Notes under the pieces: generated by a model
Databases searched by the model: none
The model's input: only the letters and a program-made list of their open reading frames with translations
What the model was told of the DNA's origin: nothing
Assembly: GCA_963693285.1 (NCBI GenBank)
Contig: OY848921.1
Location: 3,715,497 to 3,779,496, forward strand
Reading direction: 5' to 3'
Length of the DNA: 64,000 bases
Origin: Xestospongia muta
Taxonomy: Eukaryota > Porifera > Demospongiae > Haplosclerida > Petrosiidae
Shown here: positions 40,837 to 52,347 of the stretch, piece by piece
How positions within the stretch are numbered: the stretch's first letter is position 1
Layout of the letters: each line of letters starts with the position of its first letter
Translations under genes and position numbers: made by a program

Positions 40837-41340
40837 TGACATGTTATTAATTAGTACTTTTTGTGTTATGTAACGTCTAATTACATTTTTGAACTTCAAA
40901 AATAAGTCTTCAAAAATAAGTGTGATTGTCACAGTCACCTTAGAGTATTACCACGTGTGTCCTAAATTTGATCACGTCATACACATTTTTTGTCATCTTC
41001 CTATTCTTAAATATACAATGTTTCAAGGCTCTGGTTTGGACGCATGAAAGAGCAATGATGGAAGGCTTATATTGTGGAATTTAGTGGCAATTCTTTATCT
41101 CAAGGCTATTTGGAAGCTTGCGGACAAAGATTGATAGTAATGTCCAAAGAACGCCAAGTTCGGGCAGTGTTGGTTTTGTAGCTGTAAAACCTACGTATCA
41201 AAAGATTGCAACCTGGTATTTTGTATGCTAGCAGTATATGTATGGTACTATTTGTGTGTGTATAATCAGCATCCAGGAGTCTGTTGTTCACGAGATATAA
41301 GTGTCCGAAAATTGATTCGTCCGACTATCGGTCAGTTACT
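40837..41340. other. No gene seen
   Basis: Spacer between the protease relic and the truncated 3' end of the BEL/Pao element. No LTR was recognised here. Confidence 0.4.
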
Positions 41341-42290
41341 CTAGTGGTCAGTTCTTCAAAACTCAGTGGAACAGCTCCAATAACTTTCTTCAAAATTGTT
41401 TTCAGACTCTTGACTGCAGCCTCCTAGATTCCTCCAAAGTGAGGTGCCCGATCAGGAATGAATTTCCATTGAATTGCTTGAGACGAACAGAAATTACTGA
41501 CAGCTTCCAGAGTTTTCCTTTCTTGTATGAATTCAGTGAGATTCTTCAGTTCTCGATCTGCTCCCATGAAGTTAGTACCATGATCACTCATAATGGTTTT
41601 TGGTTTGCCGCAGTGGGGGGATGAAACATCGTAAGCAGGATAGAAATGCATCAGTTGTTAGATCTGATACAACTTCAATGTGGACAGCCTTAACAGACAT
41701 GGCAACAAAAACACAAATATAAGCTTTGACAATAATGGGCTTATGTTTTGGACCACTTTTAATCTTGATAGGTCCAGCATAGTCTATACCAACAATAGTA
41801 AACACAATACCTGGATGAGATGGTGTAATCCTTTTGGTAGGTAGCTTTCCTATTTTCTGAGATTGTGGTTTGACGGATTCTCGATGACAGGAAATACAAC
41901 CATGAGTAATAGACCAAACATGTCTACAGATGCTAATAATATGAAATTTTCGATTTAACAATGCTATCACTAATGTGGGTCCAGCGTGTAATAGTCGATG
42001 ATGTTCATGACTAATGATAAGTTGTGTTAGTTGATAACTTCCATGTAAAATCACAGAATATCTCTGAGGATAGGATAACTCACAGTTGGCTTGACGCCCA
42101 CTTAGACAAACTAGTCCAACCTCATCGATAAATGGGTTCAGCGATCATAGACAACTACTAGCAGGGAGACTTCTTTCATTCTCTAACATCTCTAACTCTG
42201 GAAAACAGCTCTTTTGAGAATACCTGATCTAATAATTTTCAGCATACGTCAACTCTTCTGCTGATAAACAAACCGCAGCATTAGAGTAGG
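41340..42290 (-). mobile_element. BEL/Pao retrotransposon, integrase part
   Basis: The minus strand reads the integrase zinc region (LTQLIISHEHHRLLHAGPT, HVWSITHGCISCHRE) and catalytic core (FTIVGIDYAGPIKIKSG, VKAVHIEVVSDLTTDAFL, MSDHGTNFMGA, FIPDRAPHFGGI). A TAG lies in the N-terminal part near 42235 and a frame change near 41625. The element breaks off at about 41340 before any LTR. Its other half resumes at about 46610, beyond a 4.3-kb inserted block. Confidence 0.85.
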
Positions 42291-42294
42291 CAGG

Positions 42295-42665
42295 GGTATT
42301 ATGGGACAGTTGCTATTATGAGACACTTTATCTGTTGAGTGTCTAATTAAGCTGAAAAGAAACTTACTTGGATCGTTGTTATTTCACAAGAAAGATGTCC
42401 TTATTCGACCAACAGAAAAATTATAATAAACAATAACAGAGTCTAATTATAATTGACTAGATTAATTGACCACACCCAGTGCACATGTTCACAGATCTAT
42501 CTCCTTCATCTTGTAGTCTTCTCCAGTGGATTATCACCCAAGTTATCACCTCCATTCATTTGTCACGATTGCTCCTTCACTTACTCTCTCTATATTCACT
42601 TTTCTCCTAGTAAGCTGCCTATAGAGGTTATGCAGTGGGAGGAGCTGAATGACGTGTAACCGTTA
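42295..42665. other. Left part of the block inserted in BEL/Pao; no gene seen
   Basis: Non-coding sequence between the integrase fragment and the THAP-DDE relic; it probably includes the upstream region of that relic. Confidence 0.35.
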
Positions 42666-43043
42666 TCCACCATTTTGAGTGGCAAAAGGAAAACATAAAA
42701 GCTGTTGTGCTGTAGGCTGTACTAATCGTTACACAAAAGGCTTTCCACAAGGTGTGATCACGTTTATATCTAAAGGATGGGGAGGTAGGACTTCAGATGT
42801 ACATCTGACAGAAAACTGGTATTTTGGAGAACCTACTACCAGGTAATATGTATACATGATAGTGCTGGCCTTTACTTTGCTGTAGTGAAACTACCTCCTT
42901 TTACTCGAGGAAAAAAACAGCTGAGCAAAGCTGATGTGGATTTCTCTTGTCAACTATCTCATGTCTGTATTGATGTCGAAAGAGTAATTGGCCTAGTCAG
43001 GCAAAAATATACTATCTTACAGTCAACAGTTCATTATGTGTAA
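42666..43043 (+). pseudogene. THAP/DDE_Tnp_4 transposase, internally deleted
   Basis: A THAP-type start [16 protein letters not shown] is fused to the middle of a DDE domain ([20 protein letters not shown]). After a 44-bp intron (acceptor tttgctgtag, about 42892) comes the C-terminal DDE part VKLPPFTRGKKQLSKADVDF then ERVIGLVRQKY. The LPPFTRGKKQL and ERxIG motifs are characteristic of THAP-associated Harbinger-like transposases. The catalytic aspartates are lost with the deletion. Confidence 0.65.
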
Positions 43044-43130
43044 TGAGGAGGAAGACACTAGCACTGTAAATAAAGTAGTTGTTGTTTGTTGTGTATTGTG
43101 CAATTCCTGTGAATCAATCGTTTCATTTAA

Positions 43131-44152
43131 TTAAATTATAATAATGTATGTTATCAAACAACAGTAATCTTTAAAATAATTATTATTAAAACAACATCCT
43201 AGTGCCTTTTTGGTTTTCTCCTCCAGGCATGTTGTGTGAAACCATTGTATACAACAATCGTTATTGTTACAACAGATCATTAATTTCCCATATTCCTCTT
43301 TCCTACAGTAGCACCATAACATCTCCACATGCACATTCTTCAACTTGTTCATCTCCTGTTGATGAAATTGATGCTACTGGCTCCCTAGTGTACCACGTGC
43401 CCAATAGCTCCGGAAGAACACCAAGCTTTATAAACTGCTTGCATTTCTTTAAAGCTATAGTGATAAATGGTTCATCTAGATATAGCTGCTGTATTATAAG
43501 GGCATCCTGTGTCCATACTACAAAGTCACAATAATGAGCATGGCAAAACTTCAGTTTTGCCTGAAATTGAAAGTAATAAGCATGGTACACATTCAATTCA
43601 GTGTGAACTCCTCGTCACCTCTATTTATTAGGCAAAAAGAGGATTCATTTGTTGTTTCAAGAAATGATTTTGTTACAGCATGAATATGGACGTTTCACCT
43701 CCAGAACACCCTTGCCACGACATTCACCTTGACTTTGCCAACAGGTGATGCACCCATGAATGGGTATGTTACATCTACTGCTAATCCACTTTTCGAAATG
43801 GTGAGTGTTTCACGCATCCAATTGCAAAGTAGGTACCAGGATAGGCCTGTAATGGAAAGACATTAATGTTTTCAACCCAACCATTAACATAGAAGTTATA
43901 TGTATCTAGGCTTTTGTAGGAAAGACTCTCGCCAGTATAGACACTAGGAGTTTCAATAAGAAAGTTATAAATATCGGGATACTTGACTTGTGGCCAATCG
44001 TACCAGTCCACATAGATTTCCTGTCCATGATGATACATCAAGTATGGATCCTCTAATGCACCAAGCTTCTCCATCTTCTCCCTGTAGCGTTGCTTGGCAG
44101 TGTCATCCAACTCGTAGTAGTATGAGGAATACATTGGTGTTTCATGTTGCAT
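43131..44152 (-). pseudogene. YqaJ-type exonuclease/PHD gene, internally deleted
   Basis: From 44152 on the minus strand the N-terminal part reads YYYELDDTAKQRYREKMEKL, QVKYPDIYNFLIETPSVYTG and TYNFYVNGWVENINV. At 43303-43596 the YqaJ-like recombinase segment appears (YYFQFQAKLKFCHAHYCDFV), then a PHD finger WCYCRKEEYGKLMICC with CIQWFHTTCL. The SWIM region and the front of the nuclease core expected between them are absent. Genes of this N-term/SWIM/YqaJ/PHD layout are abundant in sponges and cnidarians (family memory). It lies inside the BEL/Pao element. Confidence 0.65.
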
Positions 44153-44323
44153 AGTACCTGGCTAATCTGGCTTCAGATGCTGCCACTCTTGTGTATGAAC
44201 ATGCTTTTGCCACTCAAGATGGCACCCTAGCAACAGTTGCTATTTATTATTACATTTAGTGACGTCAGTCCATAAGCTCTATTTTATTACAAGTTTATAT
44301 GTATATATAATTATATGTAGTTA

Positions 44324-46347
44324 ATGGCGTGTAGGCAAAAATGGTCTGCGCAGTCAATGGAGCAGGCCGTTGCAAGCGTTAAGGATGAAGGTACAGGATT
44401 GAGGCAAGTGTCCAGACTATATAATGTACCAGTAGAGATGTTACGCAGAAGAGTGAATGGGTGCGTCGAAATGGATTGCAGACCTGGTCCAGCAACAGTA
44501 CTTTTGAAGGAGGAGGAGGACCAGATTTATGATTATTTGTTAGAAATGTGTGAGATGGGATTTGGTATCAGCAGGGAAACAGTTATGAGAATTGCTTTTT
44601 TATTGCCGAAAAAACAGGCAAGAAACACCCATTTACGGGAGAGATGGCCGGGCGTGCATCATATAAAGGATTTCGAAAGTGTTACCCAAGTCTTATGATC
44701 TGCACTCCCCAGCTCTTATCTTACAGTCGTGCCATTGCAGGTAACCCAGATGGGATAAGAAATTTTTTTGAGAAATTGCGAGGTATGTTTTGTAGACTGA
44801 ATTTGCTATCAAAGCCCACACAAGTGTACAATGCTGACGAAACAGGCATTTCAATCGTGCATAAGCCAGGTAAAGTGCTGGCTGAAGTAGGACACAAACA
44901 TGTTTACTCAATTGTACCTGCTGAGAAAGGGAAAACTCATACGATACTTGCATGTACATCTGCCTTAGGTTATGTACTACCACCATTGATGATATTTCCT
45001 CATAAAAGTTTGGTACCAGACAAATTGAAAACTGGTGCTGTGCCCAATACACTATTTTCAAATAGTCCCAGTGGCTGGATTACTTCTGATATTTTCTTAT
45101 GAGTGGCTACAGTTTTTTTTTCAAAGAGCATCCCTCCTACAAAGCCTTTTCTCTTAATTGTTGATGGACATGCATCACATATGTCCATTGAGGCAATAGA
45201 GTTTGCAAAGAGTAACGACATACACGTCTTGTGTTTACCATCACATACAACTCATATCCTCCAACCACTTGATATTGGAGTTCTCAAATCTTTCAAATCG
45301 CATTTTTCAAGAGCATGTACCAAGTTTATGGCTGATAATCCTGGATGGGTCATCACAACTGATGTATTAGCTTTCATCATTGCAGAAGCATGGCCACATT
45401 CATTTACACAACTCAAAATAATGAGCGGTTTCAGGAAATCTGGTCTATTTCCACTCAACCCCAGTATGGTGGATGGTTGTTGCATAGCTCCTTCTAAAGT
45501 ATTTCAGCCTCAGATACCAGTTAATCCTCCATCTGTTAATGCCGAGTCCCCAGCAACTGAGGGAAATAATGAAGATAGCTTGGACACTGAATCATCTGAT
45601 TTAAGCCATTCTTCAGAGGTTGAACTATTCACAGCAAACAGGAAAAACTGTTTGCAAAACGGTTCGAAGAAGGATATGACCTCAAGGACCCACAGTTTGT
45701 TGCATGGATGAAAATCAACCATGCTGACTGGTGTTAATCAGTTGATAGACATTTATCAGTTTCATCCACTGTTGGACTGTCCGAATCGTCTAATACAGAG
45801 TCAGGCTCTATTTCTAAACCATCACCGTCTTCAGATGTTGTGAATGAAATACTTGTACTGCCATCATCCATCCTTCAAAGCACAAGGAAAGAAGAGCATT
45901 GAATAGTGAAGCTGTTTGCGTCACGGACATGCTAGATAAACCGAAATTGAAAGAGATGAAAAAAGCTGAAGAGAAAGAACAGGCGGAAGAAAAGGGAAGA
46001 GAGCGAGAGCAAAAAAAAAAGGCAGAGCAATTAGAAGAGAAAAGGAAGGAAAGAGAAGAAAAAAGAAAGAAGAGAGAAAACGAAAAGAGGAGGAGATGAA
46101 GAGAGAGGAGGAGAAGAAGAGAAAAGAAGAAGAAAAGAAGAAATGAAGTGAGAAGAAGCAAATGAATAATGATGGAGCAGCGAAAGATATAATTGACGTT
46201 TGCTCTAAATGTGGAGTTTGATATGGTGATACAGACTCTTCATGGATATGTTGTGATAGGTGTAACTGTTGGTTAGACTTTAGGTGTTCTGGTCTAAAAA
46301 GTGAGAAGAAACTACCTTCTAAATTTATCTGTCCAGATTGCAAGTGA
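44324..46347 (+). mobile_element. pogo-type transposase with C-terminal PHD-like finger (frameshifted)
   Basis: The N-terminal helix-turn-helix (WSAQSMEQAVASVKDEGTGL, then RQVSRLYNVP) is followed after a 1-nt shift near 44600 by GEMAGRASYKGFRKCYP and the DDE catalytic motifs YNADETGISI, FLLIVDGHASHMS and HTTHILQPLDIGVLKSF. A T inserted near 45099 is compensated by a lost T in the T-run at 45112-45120, leaving a TGA between. Further shifts follow, then a Lys/Glu-rich coil (45930-46100) and a degenerate PHD finger SKCGV...WICCDRCNCWLDFRC then FICPDC (46200-46344), where the usual His is Asp. Inactive now. Confidence 0.8.
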
Positions 46348-46609
46348 TAAGTCTTATTTTTTGATTAATAATGGATTGCAAAACCTGTCTCATAAGTGTC
46401 TCATAACTCACACCTCATCTCATAAATAGTGCATTCACATATGATCCCATTCAATATTAATGCAGCAGTATTATAAGTTCTTCTGCCAAATTTTTATAGT
46501 CTTTGTAAGTACAGGAATTCAAGTCTTAGTGGTGCAAATTAGAAAAGAAAATTCTACTGTCTTCATGTATTAGCAAGCTCATAAAGTTATGTGTCTCCTA
46601 CACTTCTCT

Positions 46610-49600
46610 ACACTTCTTTTGACAACATCTAACAAATTGGATAACCTATGCAGTGATTCGTTTTAAATGGTGGTAGTCAGAATATCGATCTAATGGAATG
46701 ATAGGTAACTCAGTCTGGATACTCGACTGATAACACACTTCTTCAACACAATCATTTGTAAAAGAAACAGCTGAAATTTGACGTTGTTTTGGCCACTCCA
46801 ACGATGGCCAAAGTAACCATTTTGCACTGGACCACCAAATATTGTGCTTAACCAGCTCTGTTGGAAATATTCCTCGAGATGCACAGTCAGCAGGATTCTC
46901 AACTCCATTTACCTGCCGCCATCTCTCAGGTGGTAACAGATCCATCATTACTGATATCCTGTTGCCGACAAAGTGATTAAACCATCGCAGATTGCCCTTC
47001 AGTCAATCCAGCACTATTGTGCTATCAGACCAAGCGAACACTCTTGAAGATGATATCTATAGTACTTCTCTCACATGATGGAGAATTTTCGTAAGGAGGT
47101 TTGCTCCACAAAGTTCTAAACATGGGATTGTCAACCTCTTGATAGGATCAACACTTTGTTTTTGCCAATACCAAGGAGGTATGTACTTTGTCATCAGAGT
47201 CAGCCATTCGAATGTAGACAACATCAGCAAATGCATCCTCTCAAGCATCACAAAATCCATGCAACTGAAGTTCCCTTATCGTAGCATTTTTGGGAAAGTA
47301 ATAACGATCGATGAGTTTTTTGATAGATATTACAACTCTGTTCTCCAGCGTAACCATTCTTTGGTGATGTTTGGTGGTATTTCTTGATCCCAATCCACTC
47401 CTGATTCCCATACTCTCTGCAACAATATTTTAACCTTTACAATGGTAGGTGAAAACCATCCTGATACATCATATGTTTTTGCAATATCTGATACAAATCC
47501 TCATTTGGTGACCTTGTCACATTGAGACAGTTTGTTGACTGTTATTCGAAGCTGATCAAGTCTTGAATTCCACTCTATCCCAAGTGTTTTTGTATAACCT
47601 GGTGATTCCATAATTGAGAGAACGTTCTGTGAATCTCATAACTAAGGATTTATTTGTTCTACAACAGAAAGAAAGTTAGAATTCCACCTCCTCAAAAGAA
47701 ATCCTCCTTTAGCAAATAAAGTCTGTAACTATTTCTGCAAAGTGATGGCTTCATCTATTGAGTCAGCACCTGTCAGGCCATCATCAACATAGAATGATGT
47801 TAACACTGCTTTAGCTGCCAGTGGAAATTCACTAATGTGATCAATTGCATTTTGTCGCACAGCCAGGTTAGCTGCAAATGGAGAAGCAGACACTCCAAAT
47901 GTAATATGTGTCATATGATAGTCTCAAAGGGTTTATTTAGATTACATCTCCACATGAGTTGATAATAGTCACGATCAGATTCGATGAGTTCCACTGCACG
48001 ATACATCTGACTAACGTCAGTAGTTAGAACAATTCTATGTAAACAAAATCGTAACAGTATGTCAACTAAACATGAGTGAACTGTAGGACCAACAGGAAGG
48101 GTATCGTTAAGTGATATGCCAGTCATCGATTTAGCTGAAGTGTCAAACACTGCTCGAACTTTAGTCGTTGTACTTGATTCTTTCTGAATAATGTGCATTG
48201 GAAGATAGAAAACTTCTGATGGAGTTTTCTTCAGGTCTGCCACTGGAATAGGTTCACCATGGCCTGCATCAAAATACTCGTTGATGACATTGTTATTCTG
48301 CTTGGAAAGTCCTTTTACTGATAGTGAATTCTCTAAATGTAAGAATTTTCTTACTGCTTGAGATCTAGATTCTCTGATAACTGGTGCGTTCTCTTTGCGT
48401 GGTAACGGAAAGACAAATCGTCCACTGGAGGAGCGAGAATGATGTCTTTCAAAATGCTTAATGACAGTTTGTTCCTCCCTTGACCAGCAGTTAGTATCTA
48501 CTTGGTGTGGGGATTCTTCATTTTCCCAGAATCTCTTGAAGATATTATCTGGCATTGTTGTAATATGATGTGATACAATTTTGGTGCCTTGACCATTTGC
48601 ATCACCGGCAATTATCCAACCAAATTTTGTTTCAATACCAACAGGAGAGTTGACTGGACCAACCCGCCGACCATGTAACAAAACTTGTGTGAACACGTCT
48701 ACACCCAACAAAACATCGATTCGGGCTGCTGTTCTAAATTCTGGATCCACTAGTTCCAGGTCAGACAAATGATTCCATTGACTGTCGAACAGAATGTGAT
48801 GGTGAGGTAATTCACATGTCACCTTGGGAAGAACTACAGCATTTACAGCAATTTTATCACTTGGTGATTGAATTGGAGATGTAAAAGTTGGTACTAGCTT
48901 TGATATGTGAATTGTGAGACATTCCACCCACACCTGTAATTGTTATGTTGTAGTGAGACCAAGGAAGGTACAGACTTTGAGACAATTGGTCAGAGATGAA
49001 TGATGCTGATGATGCCGAGTCAAGTAGTGCTCAAGCGACAACACATGAACCTTCAAATGAGTGAATCAGCACACGATATGTCATTAGTAGTGATTGTGAC
49101 CTGAGACCTGTGGTGGCATGAGAATTAACTAGATTTGGTTGTTGGTTTCTAATACTGTTATCTTTGCTAGGGTCATAGTGCAACAAAGTGTGATGTTGTC
49201 CATGACATTTCATGCAACAATGTACAGATTTACACTGATGTGCGTAATGACCAGCTTGGAAACAATTGTTACATTAGTTATGAGTTTCAATACTGAAAGC
49301 TTATCCTCATGTTGCAATTCTTTGAACTTAATACAATTAAATAGCAGATGCTGCTCTGGCTTACATAAGACATACACTGGCATTTCAGAGTTATCTGTGG
49401 TGGTAACAAAAGATGGGGTTTGCCAGCATGGAAATTCTTTTTCAGTTCACCCTTTGGTGATTTTGTAGTGGAAATCTCTGAGGCTTGTGCCTGAAGATTT
49501 ATGAAGTCTAACAGTTCCTGGTAGTGTGGTACTGATGTAGCCGCTTGGCTGTGTTTCTGCCATTAAAACATAGTTGTTGTATCTAATTTGAGTTCAATGA

Positions 49601-50633
49601 CAGAGGTAATGAATGGGTCTGATGACTCACATTCGATTGCCTTCAATGTTCTAATGTGTTGTAACAGTGTGTAGTGAAGTCGACATAACTCGTTCCTATC
49701 TCCAGTCTTCAACGGTGGTGCTTCTAAGATAATTTGCACATGTGTTTGGCGAATCAACCGTGGTCAGTCATACTGAGATTTTAGACAACTAATAGCTTCT
49801 GCGTAACAGTCACCTGATTGAGACAATCCCTTGATTGAACGCTTATTGTTACCATCTTTGAGTGCTTGCTGAAGGTAAACGAGCTCTTCAGCTTCTGACA
49901 GGTTAGTGTGATGATGTAGTGATATACAAAACTGGTCCCAGAAGGTTTGCCAATGGAGAATATTTCCATCAAAACTTGGTACATCTATCTTTGGTAATTT
50001 GATTCCTTCACATGTTGGGGTTGATGTAGTGTAGGAGAATTGTTCTCTAGCAACCTTTTTACAACTAACGAACAATCAAAGAGCTTCTGTGCGAGTTCAG
50101 TTTGTTGTATAGACAGTTCTTCATCTTCCGGTTTGTCTGAGTTCAACACTGACTAGTAGATATCATCTAGTTCCACTTTGAATGTATTTAATTGTTCATC
50201 ATATAACCGGATCAAACAGACATCATCATAAGAGGTTAGTTTGCTAACTGCTTCATTAACAGAAGTGACTTTCTTATCCAAGTGTTCCAGTCTCCTCCCA
50301 GCGGCCTTTGTCACTAGGATTTTGTCTTGTAGGATTGAAGCATTGATTAATCAATTCAAACGAGTTAACAAATCGAGAACTTTGTCTTCATGACTGTTGA
50401 GAACACCTTGCTACGCGTCTACGTATTCTTCATCAAGCAATTCGACGATGGAGACGTGGTGTTTCTTGAATTCCGTGTCTGCACTGTCTACCTTTTCCTT
50501 GAGTGTACATGCCCTATCCACAATCCCTGGATTCATCTTTCATAGCTAAAGCCTCTGTGATCTTCTTTTGTAATCTTGTGATAGAGGCACGTGCTACTCT
50601 TCTCCTTCTTCTCAGGTTGATCAACTGTGCCAT
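46610..50633 (-). mobile_element. BEL/Pao retrotransposon, gag, protease, reverse transcriptase and RNase H
   Basis: The start ATG at 50633 opens a gag with NLRRRRRVARASITRLQKKI. DUF1759-type gag follows (KLPKIDVPSFDGNILHWQTF, 49764-50075). The aspartyl protease active site reads ALLDSASSASFISDQL (about 48980-49025) and continues RIDVLLGVDVFTQVLLHGRR. The RT has VRAVFDTSAKS, IVLTTDVSQMYRAVEL and the catalytic SFYVDDGLTGADS (about 47780). RNase H and linker end near 46610 (VNGVENPADCASRGIFPTEL). Stops and shifts (for example TGA at 49764-49766 and breaks near 47910, 47725 and 47400) show it is dead. No LTR was recognised on either side. Confidence 0.85.
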
Positions 50634-50639
50634 TGGAGC

Positions 50640-52347
50640 AGTTGATAACTAGTTTAGTATGCAATATAGAGTGTAAGGACCAGCTATCCGGTTCGGTGGA
50701 CCAATGAAGAAGCGTTGTCTTCAGGATTACAACAGATCTAATTTTTTACTAACAAAACATATGCTCAAATCAAAATTAACTAGTGTTAATAACTAGTGTT
50801 AATAATTACAAAATGATTAACGTGTCCTAGATCTATACAATACCTTAAGAATGGAATATAAATACTCTAAGAAGTAAATCATATCATATTCTAGCAACTA
50901 CTTGTTTCACTTCTATAGCTGTACAATTTAACTATTTTAATTGTTCAAAATTGGTAGGTAATTAAATATATAAGCATATAAAGTGACAAATAACATGATT
51001 CTTTCAAGCTCTTACAAGCAAAGACATGTAAAGAAGGTTATTATTATCATTGTTATTATTATTAATAAAACATTACAAAGATATGTTAATTGAAAGATCA
51101 ATATTCAAGAGATATAGGCTTTAATTTGATAAGTTGACTTTGAAGGTCTGTAACAGTTATTGCTATCAGATAATCCTGAAATGATTAGTAGTATTAGGAG
51201 TACTGGTGGATAGACAATTAGAACATGGACAGGAAATGTATCATGTGCAGGAGATCTCATGATCAGTGTTGTATGAATTTAGAATGTAGTTCTACAATAT
51301 GAGATAAACTTGATTCTTAAATCCAGAAATAGAGAGATTAAGAGATTACAATGACTCTGTTGAAATAAAGTGTCTAATTGAGTTAAGATGTGGTATTTGA
51401 GGGTCTATAGATGTTAGTTTGATCAAGAGCAGCAGATTGAGTATCAATAGTAATGGAGATGATGATGATAATATAATGACTGATTTGGAAATATCTGGAG
51501 GATCTTTAAATTTATTAGTTTTAATTATAATGAGTAGAGTAAGGATTCTGGCCATAGAATGAAGAGAAGAATTAATGAACATGTTGGCCTGCCATATGAG
51601 AATTATAGTCTATAGATTAGATGAGCATATGTACCCAACTTACCTGGTAGCTCTACATTGTAGTCATTCAATGATCCAAGAATCCTGAGTGAGGTGTGGT
51701 CTCCAGACTCGCAGGTAGTTAACTAATAATGGTAATTAGATAGGGCTTTTTGAAGTTTACATTGCTGTAAAGAACTGTGCACTTTATCAAATCAATAGAA
51801 TATACTAAAAGGTTTAGGAAAGATGTTAGAGCTGTCCACAGTGGGTTTTAGCTGGTAACAAATGTTTGAAAATACCAATGGCATCATCAAGATGGTTCAT
51901 ACATAATGCAGGTGAAGTGATAGAGTTGTTTGTATGAACATTAGTCAATGTATAGAAACTGTCATCTCATCATACTTTATAGACAGCATAATAATATTGT
52001 GTAATTGAAACATATAAATATGAGTATTCACTAGTTGTTCAAGTTGAGTTTGAAACTACATTCAGTGTTATAACTCAGGCTAGGAATGAACTAGTGAGAA
52101 ATGGTTTGGACTATTTAATAGATCTTGCAACTCTGCAAATTGTCTACTAAACTAGAGTTTTATCTATTAAGTACTGAAATAGAAATAACACATAAAATGA
52201 GTGGCATCTCCGTATTGAAGCTTGACCTATGTAACTGCCCGAGTGCCATCTGGTCTGCGAGGGAAAGCCAGCCCGGGGGTGTGGCTGTCGGGGGACGAGA
52301 CTATATGTTTGAATTGACTCTAATTAAAGCGCAATATAGGCGGTAAA
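50640..52347. other. Intergenic stretch between BEL/Pao gag and the ankyrin gene
   Basis: No credible gene. It would hold the 5' LTR of the BEL/Pao element, but no second LTR copy is available for comparison. Near 52270-52300 the motif gggacgagactata matches the end of the MITE at 8073-8135, so a diverged relative may lie at about 52200-52300, just upstream of the ankyrin gene start. Confidence 0.4.

Noticed and set aside
45814..46343. Minus-strand Ser/Phe/Leu-rich frames opposite the pogo tail
   Set aside because: They are the antisense of a Lys/Glu-rich coding stretch.
50640..50760. LTR end and primer-binding site next to BEL/Pao gag (tggtccaccgaaccgg on the minus strand)
   Set aside because: It does not match a tRNA 3' end that I can verify, and there is no second LTR copy to compare with.
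51346..51582. Hydrophobic minus-strand frame of 78 codons
   Set aside because: AT-rich chance frame with low-complexity Leu/Ile/Ser; no neighbours or splice context support it.
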